From Streptomyces sp. FIT100 (GTDB lineage: Bacteria > Actinomycetota > Actinomycetes > Streptomycetales > Streptomycetaceae): a DNA stretch of 64,000 bases. Below, one piece after another: positions 42,024-49,902 of this stretch. Both the position numbers and the translations under genes were made by a program. Positions within the stretch are counted from its first letter, which is position 1. Every line of letters begins with the position of its first letter. Location: contig NZ_CP075715.1 of the NCBI RefSeq assembly GCF_024584805.1, positions 3,916,526-3,980,525 on the forward strand, read 5' to 3'. The notes under the pieces are model-generated. The model ran no database searches. It saw only the letters and a program-made list of their open reading frames with translations, and was not told the origin of the DNA.

Positions 42024-42049
42024 GGAATGCAAGCCCCGTAGGATCCGTT
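42024..42049 (+). promoter_or_regulatory. SigR-type promoter of trxBA
   Basis: GGAAT at 42024-42028, an exact 18-bp spacer and GTT at 42047-42049 match the SigR (thiol oxidative stress) consensus GGAAT-N18-GTT. It lies 94 bp before trxB, a known member of this regulon in Streptomyces. Confidence 0.85.
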
Positions 42050-42117
42050 GGGTGGGGTGAGAGTCGTTGATGCCCCTATAGGCAGTAGGCAGTTCTGCAG
42101 AGACGAGGAAGAAACCC

Positions 42118-43083
42118 GTGAGCGACGTCCGTAATGTGATCATCATCGGCTCCGGGCCGGCCGGGTACACCGCCGCGCTGTACACCGCGCGCGCATCGCT
42201 GAACCCGCTGGTATTCGAAGGCGCTGTCACCGCCGGTGGTGCGCTCATGAACACCACTGATGTCGAGAACTTCCCCGGCTTTCGCGACGGCATCATGGGG
42301 CCGGACCTGATGGACAACATGCGGGCGCAGTCAGAGCGCTTCGGTGCTGAGCTCGTGCCTGACGATGTCATCGCCGTGGACCTCACGGGTGAGATCAAGA
42401 CGGTCACCGACACGGCAGGCACTGTCCACCGTGCCAAGGCCGTCATCGTCGCAACCGGCTCTCAGCACCGCAAGCTCGGGCTCCCGAACGAGGACACGCT
42501 CTCCGGCCGCGGAGTCTCCTGGTGCGCGACCTGCGACGGCTTCTTCTTCAAGGACCAGGACATTGTCGTCGTCGGCGGCGGCGACACCGCGATGGAAGAG
42601 GCCACCTTCCTCTCCCGCTTCGCCAAGTCCGTCACGGTCGTCCACCGCCGCGACACCCTGCGCGCCTCCAAGGCGATGCAGGATCGCGCTTTCGCCGACC
42701 CGAAGATCAAGTTCGCCTGGGACAGCGAGGTTGCCGAGATTCACGGCGATCAGAAGCTCTCCGGTCTGACCCTGCGGAACACCAAGACCGGCGAGACCTC
42801 CCCGCTCCCCGTGACCGGTCTGTTCATCGCAGTCGGACACGACCCGCGGACCGAGCTCTTCAAGGGTCAGCTGGAGCTGGACGGCGAGGGCTACCTGAAG
42901 GTCGATGCGCCGTCCACGCGCACGAACCTGACCGGTGTCTTCGGCGCCGGTGACGTGGTTGACCACACGTACCGGCAGGCCATCACCGCCGCCGGCACCG
43001 GCTGCTCGGCCGCGCTGGACGCCGAGCGTTTCCTCGCCGCCCTCGCGGACGACGAGAAGGCCACTGCCGCAGCGGCGGTCTGA
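42118..43083 (+). CDS. trxB: Thioredoxin reductase
   Basis: TrxB is a 321-residue NADPH-dependent flavoenzyme that reduces thioredoxin. The FAD-binding start is VIIIGSGPAGYTAALYTARA, the redox dithiol CATCDG has Cys136 and Cys139, and IVVVGGGDTAMEEATFLSRF binds NADPH. FGAGDVVDHTYRQAITAAGT is the terminal FAD motif. The GTG at 42118 follows GAGGAAG. It is under the SigR-type promoter and in operon with trxA, 57 bp downstream. Confidence 0.97.
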   Translation: MSDVRNVIIIGSGPAGYTAALYTARASLNPLVFEGAVTAGGALMNTTDVENFPGFRDGIMGPDLMDNMRAQSERFGAELVPDDVIAVDLTGEIKTVTDTAGTVHRAKAVIVATGSQHRKLGLPNEDTLSGRGVSWCATCDGFFFKDQDIVVVGGGDTAMEEATFLSRFAKSVTVVHRRDTLRASKAMQDRAFADPKIKFAWDSEVAEIHGDQKLSGLTLRNTKTGETSPLPVTGLFIAVGHDPRTELFKGQLELDGEGYLKVDAPSTRTNLTGVFGAGDVVDHTYRQAITAAGTGCSAALDAERFLAALADDEKATAAAAV

Positions 43084-43140
43084 CCCCTCTGGCTTCTACG
43101 ACCCCCACACCCCACACCCCTGTAAGCGAAGGAGGCCGCC

Positions 43141-43482
43141 GTGGCCCTGAAGACTGTGACCGACGCCAATTTCGACGACGAGGTCCTGAAGAGCGACAAG
43201 CCCGTGCTCGTCGACTTCTGGGCCGAATGGTGCGGTCCGTGCCGCCAGATCGCCCCGTCGCTGGAGGCCATCGCCGCTGAGCATGGCGACAAGATCGAGA
43301 TCGTCAAGCTCAACATCGACGAGAACCCGGCCACGGCCGCGAAGTACGGCGTCATGTCCATTCCGACGCTCAACGTCTATCAGAATGGCGAGGTCGCCAA
43401 GACCATCGTCGGCGCCAAGCCGAAGGCCATGCTTGTCCGCGAGCTCGACACCTTCATCGGTGACGAGGTTGCCCAGGCCTGA
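43141..43482 (+). CDS. trxA: Thioredoxin
   Basis: This 113-residue thioredoxin has the active site FWAEWCGPCRQIAPSLEAI with Cys31 and Cys34, the cis-proline in MSIPTLNVYQNGEV, and the normal length. It reduces disulfides in cytosolic proteins and is regenerated by the TrxB encoded just upstream. GAAGGAGG precedes the GTG start. A parS site and a terminator follow. Confidence 0.97.
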   Translation: MALKTVTDANFDDEVLKSDKPVLVDFWAEWCGPCRQIAPSLEAIAAEHGDKIEIVKLNIDENPATAAKYGVMSIPTLNVYQNGEVAKTIVGAKPKAMLVRELDTFIGDEVAQA

Positions 43483-43496
43483 CAAGCTCGCGCTTC

Positions 43497-43510
43497 GTTT
43501 CACGTGAAAC
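43497..43510. promoter_or_regulatory. parS site 7
   Basis: A perfect GTTTCACGTGAAAC, 14 bp after the trxA stop and directly before the terminator. Confidence 0.95.
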
Positions 43511-43511
43511 A

Positions 43512-43545
43512 CGAATGGGCCAACCCGAGGGGGTTGGCCCATTCG
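43512..43545. terminator. Bidirectional terminator between trxA and the GNAT gene
   Basis: A perfect 15-bp stem (43512-43526 with 43531-43545) and a 4-nt loop lie between the convergent trxA and GNAT genes. Confidence 0.8.
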
Positions 43546-43562
43546 CCGTCTCCGAGCCTCGG

Positions 43563-44180
43563 TCACAGCGGCCGAAGCGCCGGTTCCTTCTGTACTGCGC
43601 CCAGAAGCCGGTCCAGCGCAAGCTCCACGTCTTCCTTCCAGGAAAGCGTCGTACGCAGCTCCAGCCTGAGCCTGGGGTGCGTGGGGTGAGGGCGGACGGT
43701 CTTGAAGCCCACGGCCAGGAGATGGTCAGCGGGCAGGACACAGGCCGGCTCGGTCCAGCGGGCGTCGCCGAATGCCTCGATCGCCTTGAAGCCCCGACGG
43801 AGAAGATCCTTCGCCACTGTCTGGACCATGACCCGCCCTAGTCCTTGGCCTTGATAGCTGGGCATGATCCAGGCGGTCATGAGCTGCACGGCATCCGGTG
43901 AGACAGGACTCGTGGGAAATGCCGTCGACCGCGGCACATAGGCCGGCGGCGCGTACAGCACAAACCCCACCGGGATCTCATCGACATAGACAACACGTCC
44001 GCAGGAGCCCCACTCCAGTAGGACGGCCGAGATCCAGGCTTCCTTCTCCAGCTCGGGTCTGCCCGCTTTTACTGCTGCTTCTCCACTGACTGGATCAAGC
44101 TCCCAGAAGACACACGCTCGGCAGCGCTTGGGGAGGTCTGGAAGGTTGTCCAACGTGAGTGGTACGAGCCGACGCCCCAT
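43563..44180 (-). CDS. GNAT-family N-acetyltransferase
   Basis: This 205-residue protein has a central GNAT domain: VGFVLYAPPAYVPRSTAFPT, VQLMTAWIMPSYQGQGLGRV with the acetyl-CoA loop QGQGLGR, and DHLLAVGFKTVRPHPTHP. The N-terminus MGRRLVPLTLDNLPDLPKRC is conserved in streptomycetes beside parB, so the ATG at 44178-44180 is well placed. The acceptor is unknown. It converges with trxA and overlaps a possible small gene upstream. Confidence 0.9.
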   Translation of the reverse strand: MGRRLVPLTLDNLPDLPKRCRACVFWELDPVSGEAAVKAGRPELEKEAWISAVLLEWGSCGRVVYVDEIPVGFVLYAPPAYVPRSTAFPTSPVSPDAVQLMTAWIMPSYQGQGLGRVMVQTVAKDLLRRGFKAIEAFGDARWTEPACVLPADHLLAVGFKTVRPHPTHPRLRLELRTTLSWKEDVELALDRLLGAVQKEPALRPL

Positions 44181-44326
44181 GAAGGCTGTTCCTCACTTCC
44201 TTCGACTGCCGCGCCAAGGGCAGCGGACAACGCGCTCCGTTCCCGGAGCAGGCTGCCGATGAACCCGCCGACCGCGCCAATGCTCAGGCCGGCTGTCAGT
44301 AGCTGGCTGCGGCTCACCGATCGCAT
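44069..44326 (-). CDS. Possible small membrane-anchored protein overlapping the GNAT gene
   Basis: This 85-residue frame has a hydrophobic segment at about 8-27 (SQLLTAGLSIGAVGGFIGSL) and a polar tail. AAAGGAAGG lies 6 nt before the ATG at 44324-44326, a good ribosome site. Its last 112 nt overlap the GNAT start in another frame, which is unusual; the true gene may be shorter through an ancestral frameshift, or the tail may be neutral. I do not recognise a family. Confidence 0.42.
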   Translation of the reverse strand: MRSVSRSQLLTAGLSIGAVGGFIGSLLRERSALSAALGAAVEGSEEQPSWGVGSYHSRWTTFQTSPSAAERVSSGSLIQSVEKQQ

Positions 44327-44419
44327 GGCTCGCCTTCCTTTGAGATGGGTCAAGGTGGATGCGCCGTACCAGAACGCATCGTATCCACCCAGCGAGGACA
44401 CGCCTACCGAGAGACGGCA

Positions 44420-44464
44420 AAGGGCGGACCGTGTTCCGCCGACTGCCGGACACGATCCGCCCTT
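44420..44464 (-). terminator. Terminator after parB
   Basis: A stem with arms at 44420-44428 and 44456-44464, continued inwards with a small bulge, lies 17 bp beyond the parB stop codon (44481). Confidence 0.65.
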
Positions 44465-44480
44465 GAGCCTGTACCGAGGC

Positions 44481-45581
44481 TCAGATTTCGTCGTCCTCGG
44501 CGGGTTCCTCGGAGTCACTCTGCTCCATGACCCGTCCTTCTCCCGGGGCGAGGGTGCCGAGAATCCGGTCCAGGTCCTCTATCGACGCGAACTCGACGAC
44601 GATCTTGCCCTTCTTCTGACCCAGGTCGACCTTCACCCGGGTTTCGAAGCGGTCAGAGAGCCGGGACGCCAGATCCGTGAGCGCCGGCGAGAGGCGTGTG
44701 CCCGCTCGGGGGCCCTTCGGCTTCGGAGCGCTCGAGGGCCCCGAGCCCATCAGGGTCACGATCTCCTCGACAGCACGCACCGACAGCCCTTCAGCGACGA
44801 TGCGGTGCGCCAGCCGGTCCTGCTCGTCGGAGTCCTCGATAGACAGCAGGGCCCGTGCGTGACCGGCGGAGAGCACACCGGCGGCGACCCGGCGCTGAAC
44901 CGGCGGCGACAGGCGAAGGAGCCGCAGCGTGTTGGAGACCTGGGGACGCGAGCGCCCGATCCGGTCAGCCAGCTGGTCATGGGTGCACTTGAAGTCCTTC
45001 AGCAACTGGTCGTAGGCGGCAGCCTCTTCCAGTGGGTTCAGCTGTGCACGGTGGAGGTTTTCCAGGAGGGCGTCCAGGAGAAGCTTGTCGTCCTCCGTCG
45101 CCCGCACGATTGCCGGAATCCGCTCCAGGCCGGCCTCACGGCAGGCCCGCCAGCGGCGTTCACCCATGATGAGCTCATAGCGGTCGGGACCGAGCTGCCG
45201 AACCACGACGGGCTGAAGAAGACCGACCTCCTTGATGGAGGTGACCAGTTCGGCAAGTGCGTCCTCGTCGAAGACCTCACGCGGCTGCCGGGGGTTCGGC
45301 GTAATGGAGTCCAGCGGCACCTCGGCGAAGTGCGCTCCGGCGGGCGACACGATGTCCGACATCGTCTCGGGCTCCGGCTCGGCAGCCCGAGGCTCCGGGG
45401 TCACCGGCCCGGGCGGCAGCGTGGCCACCTTGGCGACGGCTACGCCTCGCTCCGCCGTGAGAACCGGTCCCGCTCCCGCTGATGCAGGACCGGCCCCGTC
45501 GGAAGCCACCGGCTTCTCCTGTGGAGCGGCCGGGATCAGTGCACCGAGCCCACGCCCCAATCCTCTACGTCGCTCGCTCAC
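44481..45581 (-). CDS. parB: Chromosome partition protein ParB
   Basis: ParB is a 366-residue CTP-dependent clamp that loads at parS and spreads to organise the origin region. It opens with the ParA-stimulating segment RRRGLGRGLGALIP. A variable linker is followed by the ParB/CTPase domain (about 85-175) with GERRWRACREAG. The helix-turn-helix (CTHDQLADRIGRSRPQVSNT) reads parS, and the C-terminal dimerisation domain ends the protein. The start GTG overlaps the parA stop (GTGA), so parAB is one coupled unit. Nine parS sites lie nearby. Confidence 0.97.
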   Translation of the reverse strand: MSERRRGLGRGLGALIPAAPQEKPVASDGAGPASAGAGPVLTAERGVAVAKVATLPPGPVTPEPRAAEPEPETMSDIVSPAGAHFAEVPLDSITPNPRQPREVFDEDALAELVTSIKEVGLLQPVVVRQLGPDRYELIMGERRWRACREAGLERIPAIVRATEDDKLLLDALLENLHRAQLNPLEEAAAYDQLLKDFKCTHDQLADRIGRSRPQVSNTLRLLRLSPPVQRRVAAGVLSAGHARALLSIEDSDEQDRLAHRIVAEGLSVRAVEEIVTLMGSGPSSAPKPKGPRAGTRLSPALTDLASRLSDRFETRVKVDLGQKKGKIVVEFASIEDLDRILGTLAPGEGRVMEQSDSEEPAEDDEI

Positions 45582-46654
45582 TGGATCCCCTCCGACTGAC
45601 TCTGCTGGTTGTTCTGGCTGACCGCGTGCGCGGCCTTGGCCTCGTAATGAACCCCGACCCCCCGCAGCGCAATCTCACGGGCGGCCTCAAGATACGACAG
45701 GGAACCGCTGGAGCCCGGGTCGTACGTGAGAACCGTCTGCCCATAGCTGGGCGCCTCCGAGATGCGCACGGAACGCGGGATGCTTGTCCGCAGCACCTCA
45801 TCACCGAAGTGACTGCGAACCTCGTCCGCCACCTGCGAGGCGAGCCTGGTCCGACCGTCGTACATGGTGAGCAGGATCGTCGACACATGCAGCGCCGGGT
45901 TGAGGTGCCCTCGCACCAGGTCGACGTTACGGAGGAGCTGCCCCAGTCCTTCGAGCGCGTAGTACTCGCACTGGATGGGGATCAGCACCTCCGCCCCGGC
46001 GACGAGGGCGTTCACGGTCAGCAGGCCGAGCGACGGCGGGCAGTCGATGAGGATGTAGTCCAGCGGCTGCTCATACGCCTGAATTGCTCGTTGCAGCCGA
46101 CTCTCCCGCGCGACCAGGGACACCAACTCGATCTCCGCACCGGCGAGATCGATGGTGGCGGGGGCACAGAAGAGACCTTCGACATCCTGGACCGGCTGGA
46201 CGACCTCGGAGAGCGGCTTGCTCTCCACAAGGACGTCATAGATCGACGGGACTTCGGCGTGATGGTCGATCCCCAAAGCCGTGGAGGCATTGCCCTGTGG
46301 ATCCAGGTCGACCACCAGAACACGGGCGCCGTGCAGCGCCAGCGAAGCGGCAAGATTGACCGTTGTGGTCGTCTTACCCACTCCGCCCTTCTGGTTGGCG
46401 ACCACCATGACGCGTGTCTGCTCAGGTCGGGGAAGACCTTCGCCGGCACGGCCCAGAGCCTCCACCGCCAGTTGGGCAGCACGACCAATGGGGGTGTCGT
46501 CCATCGGGGGCGGTGTTTCACGTGAAACATCGTCCCCCGTTGACTCGGTACGTGGACCGGGGACCGGGTCGGTCATCGGTCCCGCGATGTTGGCGTCGGA
46601 CCGCAAGGATTCACTCTCCTCGACTTCAAGCTCGCGATGAACAGAGCCTGCCAT
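45578..46654 (-). CDS. parA: Chromosome partition ATPase ParA
   Basis: ParA is a 358-residue deviant Walker-type ATPase that positions ParB-origin complexes, notably during sporulation septation. The deviant Walker A is VANQKGGVGKTTTTVNLAAS, with the signature lysine, and the downstream Walker motif is YILIDCPPSLGLLTVNALVA. The ATG at 46652-46654 gives the customary streptomycete MAGSVHRE start; the frame remains open to a GTG at 46819, itself in a parS site, which would add 55 residues. A parS site lies within the coding sequence. Confidence 0.95.
   Translation of the reverse strand: MAGSVHRELEVEESESLRSDANIAGPMTDPVPGPRTESTGDDVSRETPPPMDDTPIGRAAQLAVEALGRAGEGLPRPEQTRVMVVANQKGGVGKTTTTVNLAASLALHGARVLVVDLDPQGNASTALGIDHHAEVPSIYDVLVESKPLSEVVQPVQDVEGLFCAPATIDLAGAEIELVSLVARESRLQRAIQAYEQPLDYILIDCPPSLGLLTVNALVAGAEVLIPIQCEYYALEGLGQLLRNVDLVRGHLNPALHVSTILLTMYDGRTRLASQVADEVRSHFGDEVLRTSIPRSVRISEAPSYGQTVLTYDPGSSGSLSYLEAAREIALRGVGVHYEAKAAHAVSQNNQQSQSEGIQ
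46515..46528. promoter_or_regulatory. parS site 8, inside parA
   Basis: A perfect GTTTCACGTGAAAC in the N-terminal, variable part of parA (residues VSRET). Flanking bases extend an imperfect palindrome to about 36 bp. Confidence 0.95.
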
Positions 46655-46960
46655 GTCTTGGGGGTCGTGAACCAGCGAGGCCGGTGGTTCTGTGGAGGAA
46701 ACCACCTCTGTGGACAATCCCGTAGCCCTCAAGAGGGGCTTCTGGTCACGAGGCGTGGCAGCGGCCCGGCCGCGGCTGATGATTCCCTGCAACAGTGAGC
46801 GACGTTTCACGTGAAACACGATGCACTTGCCGCAGGGTCACATCGTTACGACACTCCGAAATGCGTACGTATGGGGACGCATGACGACGACCCTCGACAG
46901 CCATCCTCGGCAGGCCCCAGGGACGGACGACCTCCCCGTCATCCGCGAGGGTCGCACATA
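46655..46960. promoter_or_regulatory. parAB promoter region with parS site 9 and a DnaA box
   Basis: This 306-bp gap between rsmG and parA holds no convincing gene. It contains a perfect DnaA box, TGTGGACAA at 46709-46717 (55 bp before the parA ATG), a weaker TGTGGAGGA at 46691-46699, and a perfect parS at 46804-46817. The parAB promoter must lie here, so both ParB and DnaA could act on it. No -10/-35 pair was clear. Confidence 0.7.
46804..46817. promoter_or_regulatory. parS site 9, upstream of parA
   Basis: A perfect GTTTCACGTGAAAC. If the longer ParA start (GTG 46819) were used, this site would encode its residues 2-5 (FHVK). Confidence 0.95.
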
Positions 46961-47677
46961 TCAACGACGGCGACGACTGCGCCCGACCCTGGCAGCCTTG
47001 GCCCGCTTGGCGGCAAAGCGGACACCACCCGGGCTCTCGCCGACCTCGACCCGGACCACCGTGGACAGCGGGTCGACGATGCCCTCGCCGACATGCAGTA
47101 CGGAGGCCTCCACGACTCCGAGCTTGCTGAGAGCCGCCCGGGCTCCGTTGATCTCCTCTTCCGCGGTGTCGCCCTTCAGGGCCAGCATCTCGCCGTACGG
47201 CCGCAGAAGTGGCACACCCCAGCCGGCCAGTCGATCCAGCGGAGCCACCGCACGCGCCGTGACGACATGGACCGGCGGTAGCGTCCCGAGCACTTCCTCC
47301 GCCCGGCCGCGTACCACCGTGACATGGTCCAGGCCCAGGAGCTCGACGACTTCCTGGAGGAAATTGGTGCGACGGAGCAGCGGCTCAAGGAGCGTGATCT
47401 TGAGATCCGGGCGGACAAGAGCCAGCGGAATGCCAGGGAGCCCTGCGCCCGAGCCGACATCACAGACGGTGACACCCTCGGGCACGACCTCGGAGAGCAC
47501 CGCGCAGTTCAGCAGATGCCGCTCCCACAGCCGTGGCACTTCACGCGGACCGATCAGCCCACGCTTGACCCCCGCGTCCGCGAGCAGCTCCGCGTACCGG
47601 ACAGCCTCGGGGAAGAATTCACCGAACACCGTCCGCGCCTCTTCGGGCGCCTGGGGAAGCTCTGCTGCCTCCGTCAC
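46961..47677 (-). CDS. rsmG: 16S rRNA (guanine-527 N7)-methyltransferase RsmG (GidB)
   Basis: This 238-residue methyltransferase modifies G527 of 16S rRNA; loss gives low-level streptomycin resistance in Streptomyces. The SAM-binding motif is CDVGSGAGLPGIPLALVRPD, and other conserved parts are LLEPLLRRTNFLQEVVELLG and VTARAVAPLDRLAGW. A basic tail ends in SRRRR. The start is GTG, with GGAAGGA upstream. It lies between jag and parA in the usual order but is cut off from jag by a terminator. Confidence 0.95.
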   Translation of the reverse strand: MTEAAELPQAPEEARTVFGEFFPEAVRYAELLADAGVKRGLIGPREVPRLWERHLLNCAVLSEVVPEGVTVCDVGSGAGLPGIPLALVRPDLKITLLEPLLRRTNFLQEVVELLGLDHVTVVRGRAEEVLGTLPPVHVVTARAVAPLDRLAGWGVPLLRPYGEMLALKGDTAEEEINGARAALSKLGVVEASVLHVGEGIVDPLSTVVRVEVGESPGGVRFAAKRAKAARVGRSRRRR

Positions 47678-47732
47678 CGGGAACCGTCCTTCCGTACCGC
47701 TACCGCACTGTGTTGGCTGACTATCAGGCTGA

Positions 47733-47768
47733 CAAAATTCGGCCCCGCCTGCGAACAGACGGGGCCGA
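47733..47768 (-). terminator. Rho-independent terminator after jag
   Basis: On the minus strand a 9-bp stem (47760-47768 with 47739-47747) is followed by ATTTTGTC, a rare U-tract for this genome. It lies 14 bp past the jag stop and separates the rnpA-yidD-yidC-jag unit from rsmG. Confidence 0.75.
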
Positions 47769-47782
47769 CAGAACGATGAGGT

Positions 47783-48295
47783 TCAGGCAGGGAGAACGAC
47801 GACGAAGCGCTGGGGCTCCTCGCCCTCGGACTCACTGCGCAGACCAGCGGCGGCGACCGCGTCGTGCACGACCTTGCGCTCGAACGGGGTCATCGGCTTC
47901 AGCTTCACCGGCTCGCCGGAGTTCTTGACCTCGTCCGCGGCCTTGGCCCCGAGCTCAGCGAGCTCGGCACGCTTCTTGGCGCGGAAGCCCGCGATGTCCA
48001 GCATGAGCCGGCTGCGATCCCCGGTCTCCCGGTGCACCGCGAGACGCGTCAGCTCTTGAAGCGCCTCCAGCACCTCGCCGTCCCGGCCCACGAGCTTCTG
48101 CAGATCCCGGCTGCTCGTGTCGCTGATGATCGAAACCGCAGCCCGGTCCGCCTCGACGTCCATGTCGATGTCGCCGTCGAGATCGGCGATGTCGAGCAGG
48201 CCCTCAAGGTAGTCAGCGGCGATCTCTCCCTCCTGCTCGAGGTGGTTCAGCGTGTCGCTACCCTCGGCGGCGGCGGAGGTGGTGCCTTCCGTCAC
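47783..48295 (-). CDS. jag: Jag/KhpB-type RNA-binding protein (KH and R3H domains)
   Basis: This 170-residue protein has an acidic N-terminus, a KH domain (about 50-110: SDTSSRDLQKLVGRDGEVLE, LVGRDG being the KH loop) and an R3H domain (about 115-170) with the RxxxH core in FERKVVHDAV. Jag/KhpB proteins bind RNA and affect cell growth and division in other bacteria. It sits next to yidC, as in most bacteria. The GTG start follows AAGAAGGAG. Confidence 0.92.
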   Translation of the reverse strand: MTEGTTSAAAEGSDTLNHLEQEGEIAADYLEGLLDIADLDGDIDMDVEADRAAVSIISDTSSRDLQKLVGRDGEVLEALQELTRLAVHRETGDRSRLMLDIAGFRAKKRAELAELGAKAADEVKNSGEPVKLKPMTPFERKVVHDAVAAAGLRSESEGEEPQRFVVVLPA

Positions 48296-48309
48296 GGATG
48301 GACTCCTTC

Positions 48310-49572
48310 TTACTTCTTGGACGACGGGTGCTTGGGCCGCTGCTGGCCCTTGCGCTGTCCGGACTTGGCTTGGCGCGCGGAACCCGGGGCGGTCTTGGCC
48401 GCGGGCTTCGGCTTGGCGTCCTGCGGCTCGCCCTTCTCCAGCGACGTCTTGGACGTGGTGGACGTGGGTTCCTGCTGCGCGCTTCCGGCCTGAGCGGGAC
48501 CGGACTGGCGCTGGGCCTTGCTCTGGCGCTTGGGCTGCTGACGACGTCCGGCCGCTCCGCCCTCGGCCTCCGCAGTGAGGGTGTCGCCCTTCACCACGCT
48601 GCCGTCAGCCTGGGCGGCGAAGCCCGCCTTGGACAGGCCCGCGATGAAGCGGCGCTCGTTCTCGTTGCGGTCGGCGCCCTTGGCGACGATGGCCTGGACG
48701 ACGTTGCGCTTGCGGCGGCCGCGCACCTCGCCGTGAGCGGTGACGCTCTTCAGCAGACGCTGCAGGTAGCTGTCCTGCGCCTTGGAACCGGGGGTCGGGT
48801 TCTGGTTGATCACATACATCTGCTGGCCCATGGTCCACACGTTGGTGGTCAGCCAGTAGACGAGGACACCGACGGGGAAGTTGATACCCATGACGGCGAA
48901 GATCACCGGGAAGATGTACATCAGCATCTTCTGCTGCTGCATGTACGGCGTCTTGACCGACAGGTCGACGTTCTTCTGCATCAGCTGGCGCTGCGTGTAG
49001 AACTGCGACGCGGACATCAGGATGATCATCACCGCGGTGATGACGCGGACGTCCATGACCGTGGCGCCGAGCGCAGCGACCTTGTCCTGGGTGTCCGTGA
49101 ACTTGGCGGCGATCGGAGCGCCGAAGATCTGGGCCTCACGGGCGCTGTCCACCAGCGTCTGGTTGAGCACGCCGATCGTCTTGCCGTTGGCGATGTTGCT
49201 CAGCACGTGGTAGAGCGCGAAGAAGAACGGCGACTGCGCGAGGATCGGAAGGCACGAGGACAGCGGGTTGGTCCCCGTGTCCTTGTACAGCTTCATCATC
49301 TCTTCGGACTGGCGCTGTCGGTCGTTCTTGTAGCGCTCCTGGATGGCCTTCATCTTCGGCTGGAGCGCCTGCATGTTCCGCATCGACTTGATCTGCTTCA
49401 CGAAGAGCGGGATCAGACAGATACGGATCAGCACCACCAGGGACACGATGGACAGTCCCCAGGCCCAGCCCGTGTCGGGGCCGAAAAGGGCCCCGTACAG
49501 CTTGTGGAACTGGACGATGATCCAGGAGACGGGTGTGGTGATAAAGCTGAAGAGACTGGCAATCGTGTCCAC
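48310..49572 (-). CDS. yidC: Membrane protein insertase YidC/Oxa1
   Basis: YidC inserts proteins into the cytoplasmic membrane, with or without SecYEG. The 420-residue protein has five predicted helices. A first helix (about 12-32), the hydrophilic groove helix with the key arginine (VSLVVLIRICLIPLFVKQIK) and the cytosolic hairpin QERYKNDRQRQSEEMMKLYK are visible. The lysine/glutamine-rich C-terminal extension of about 120 residues is typical of actinobacteria and likely meets the ribosome. The start is GTG. Confidence 0.95.
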   Translation of the reverse strand: MDTIASLFSFITTPVSWIIVQFHKLYGALFGPDTGWAWGLSIVSLVVLIRICLIPLFVKQIKSMRNMQALQPKMKAIQERYKNDRQRQSEEMMKLYKDTGTNPLSSCLPILAQSPFFFALYHVLSNIANGKTIGVLNQTLVDSAREAQIFGAPIAAKFTDTQDKVAALGATVMDVRVITAVMIILMSASQFYTQRQLMQKNVDLSVKTPYMQQQKMLMYIFPVIFAVMGINFPVGVLVYWLTTNVWTMGQQMYVINQNPTPGSKAQDSYLQRLLKSVTAHGEVRGRRKRNVVQAIVAKGADRNENERRFIAGLSKAGFAAQADGSVVKGDTLTAEAEGGAAGRRQQPKRQSKAQRQSGPAQAGSAQQEPTSTTSKTSLEKGEPQDAKPKPAAKTAPGSARQAKSGQRKGQQRPKHPSSKK

Positions 49573-49575
49573 TAA

Positions 49576-49902
49576 TCAGGCTCCTTGAGCATTGGGCGAG
49601 GTCTCTGCGGCCGGGCTGGTCTCAGGGGGGTGCCCGCCCTTGCCGCCACGCAGGTATTCGCGCAGCAGCTCGTGCCAACGAGGTCGTTTGCGCGGTGGCA
49701 CGTGGTCCACCCCGCCGGGCGACCACGGATTGCACCGCAGGATCCGCCAGGCGGTCAGGGCCGTACCCTTCACCGCGCCATGCCGGTCGATGGCTGTGTA
49801 TCCGTAGTGAGAACACGACGGGTAGTACCTGCAGACGGGCCCCAGCAGCGGGCTGATCGTCCACTGGTACAGCTTGATCAGAGCCAGCAGCGGGTACTTC
49901 AT
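49576..49902 (-). CDS. yidD: Membrane protein insertion efficiency factor YidD
   Basis: This 108-residue protein has the family core LLALIKLYQWTISPLLGPVC followed by RYYPSCSHYGYTAI, RILRCNPWSPGGVDHVP at the other end, and a low-complexity tail. YidD helps YidC-dependent insertion. It overlaps rnpA by 4 bp and is 3 bp from yidC, so the three genes are coupled. Confidence 0.93.
   Translation of the reverse strand: MKYPLLALIKLYQWTISPLLGPVCRYYPSCSHYGYTAIDRHGAVKGTALTAWRILRCNPWSPGGVDHVPPRKRPRWHELLREYLRGGKGGHPPETSPAAETSPNAQGA

Noticed and set aside
46655..46819. ParA starting at GTG 46819 with 55 extra residues
   Set aside because: The extension has no ParA similarity and overlaps parS and a DnaA box; the ATG at 46654 gives the usual N-terminus. 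It remains an alternative.
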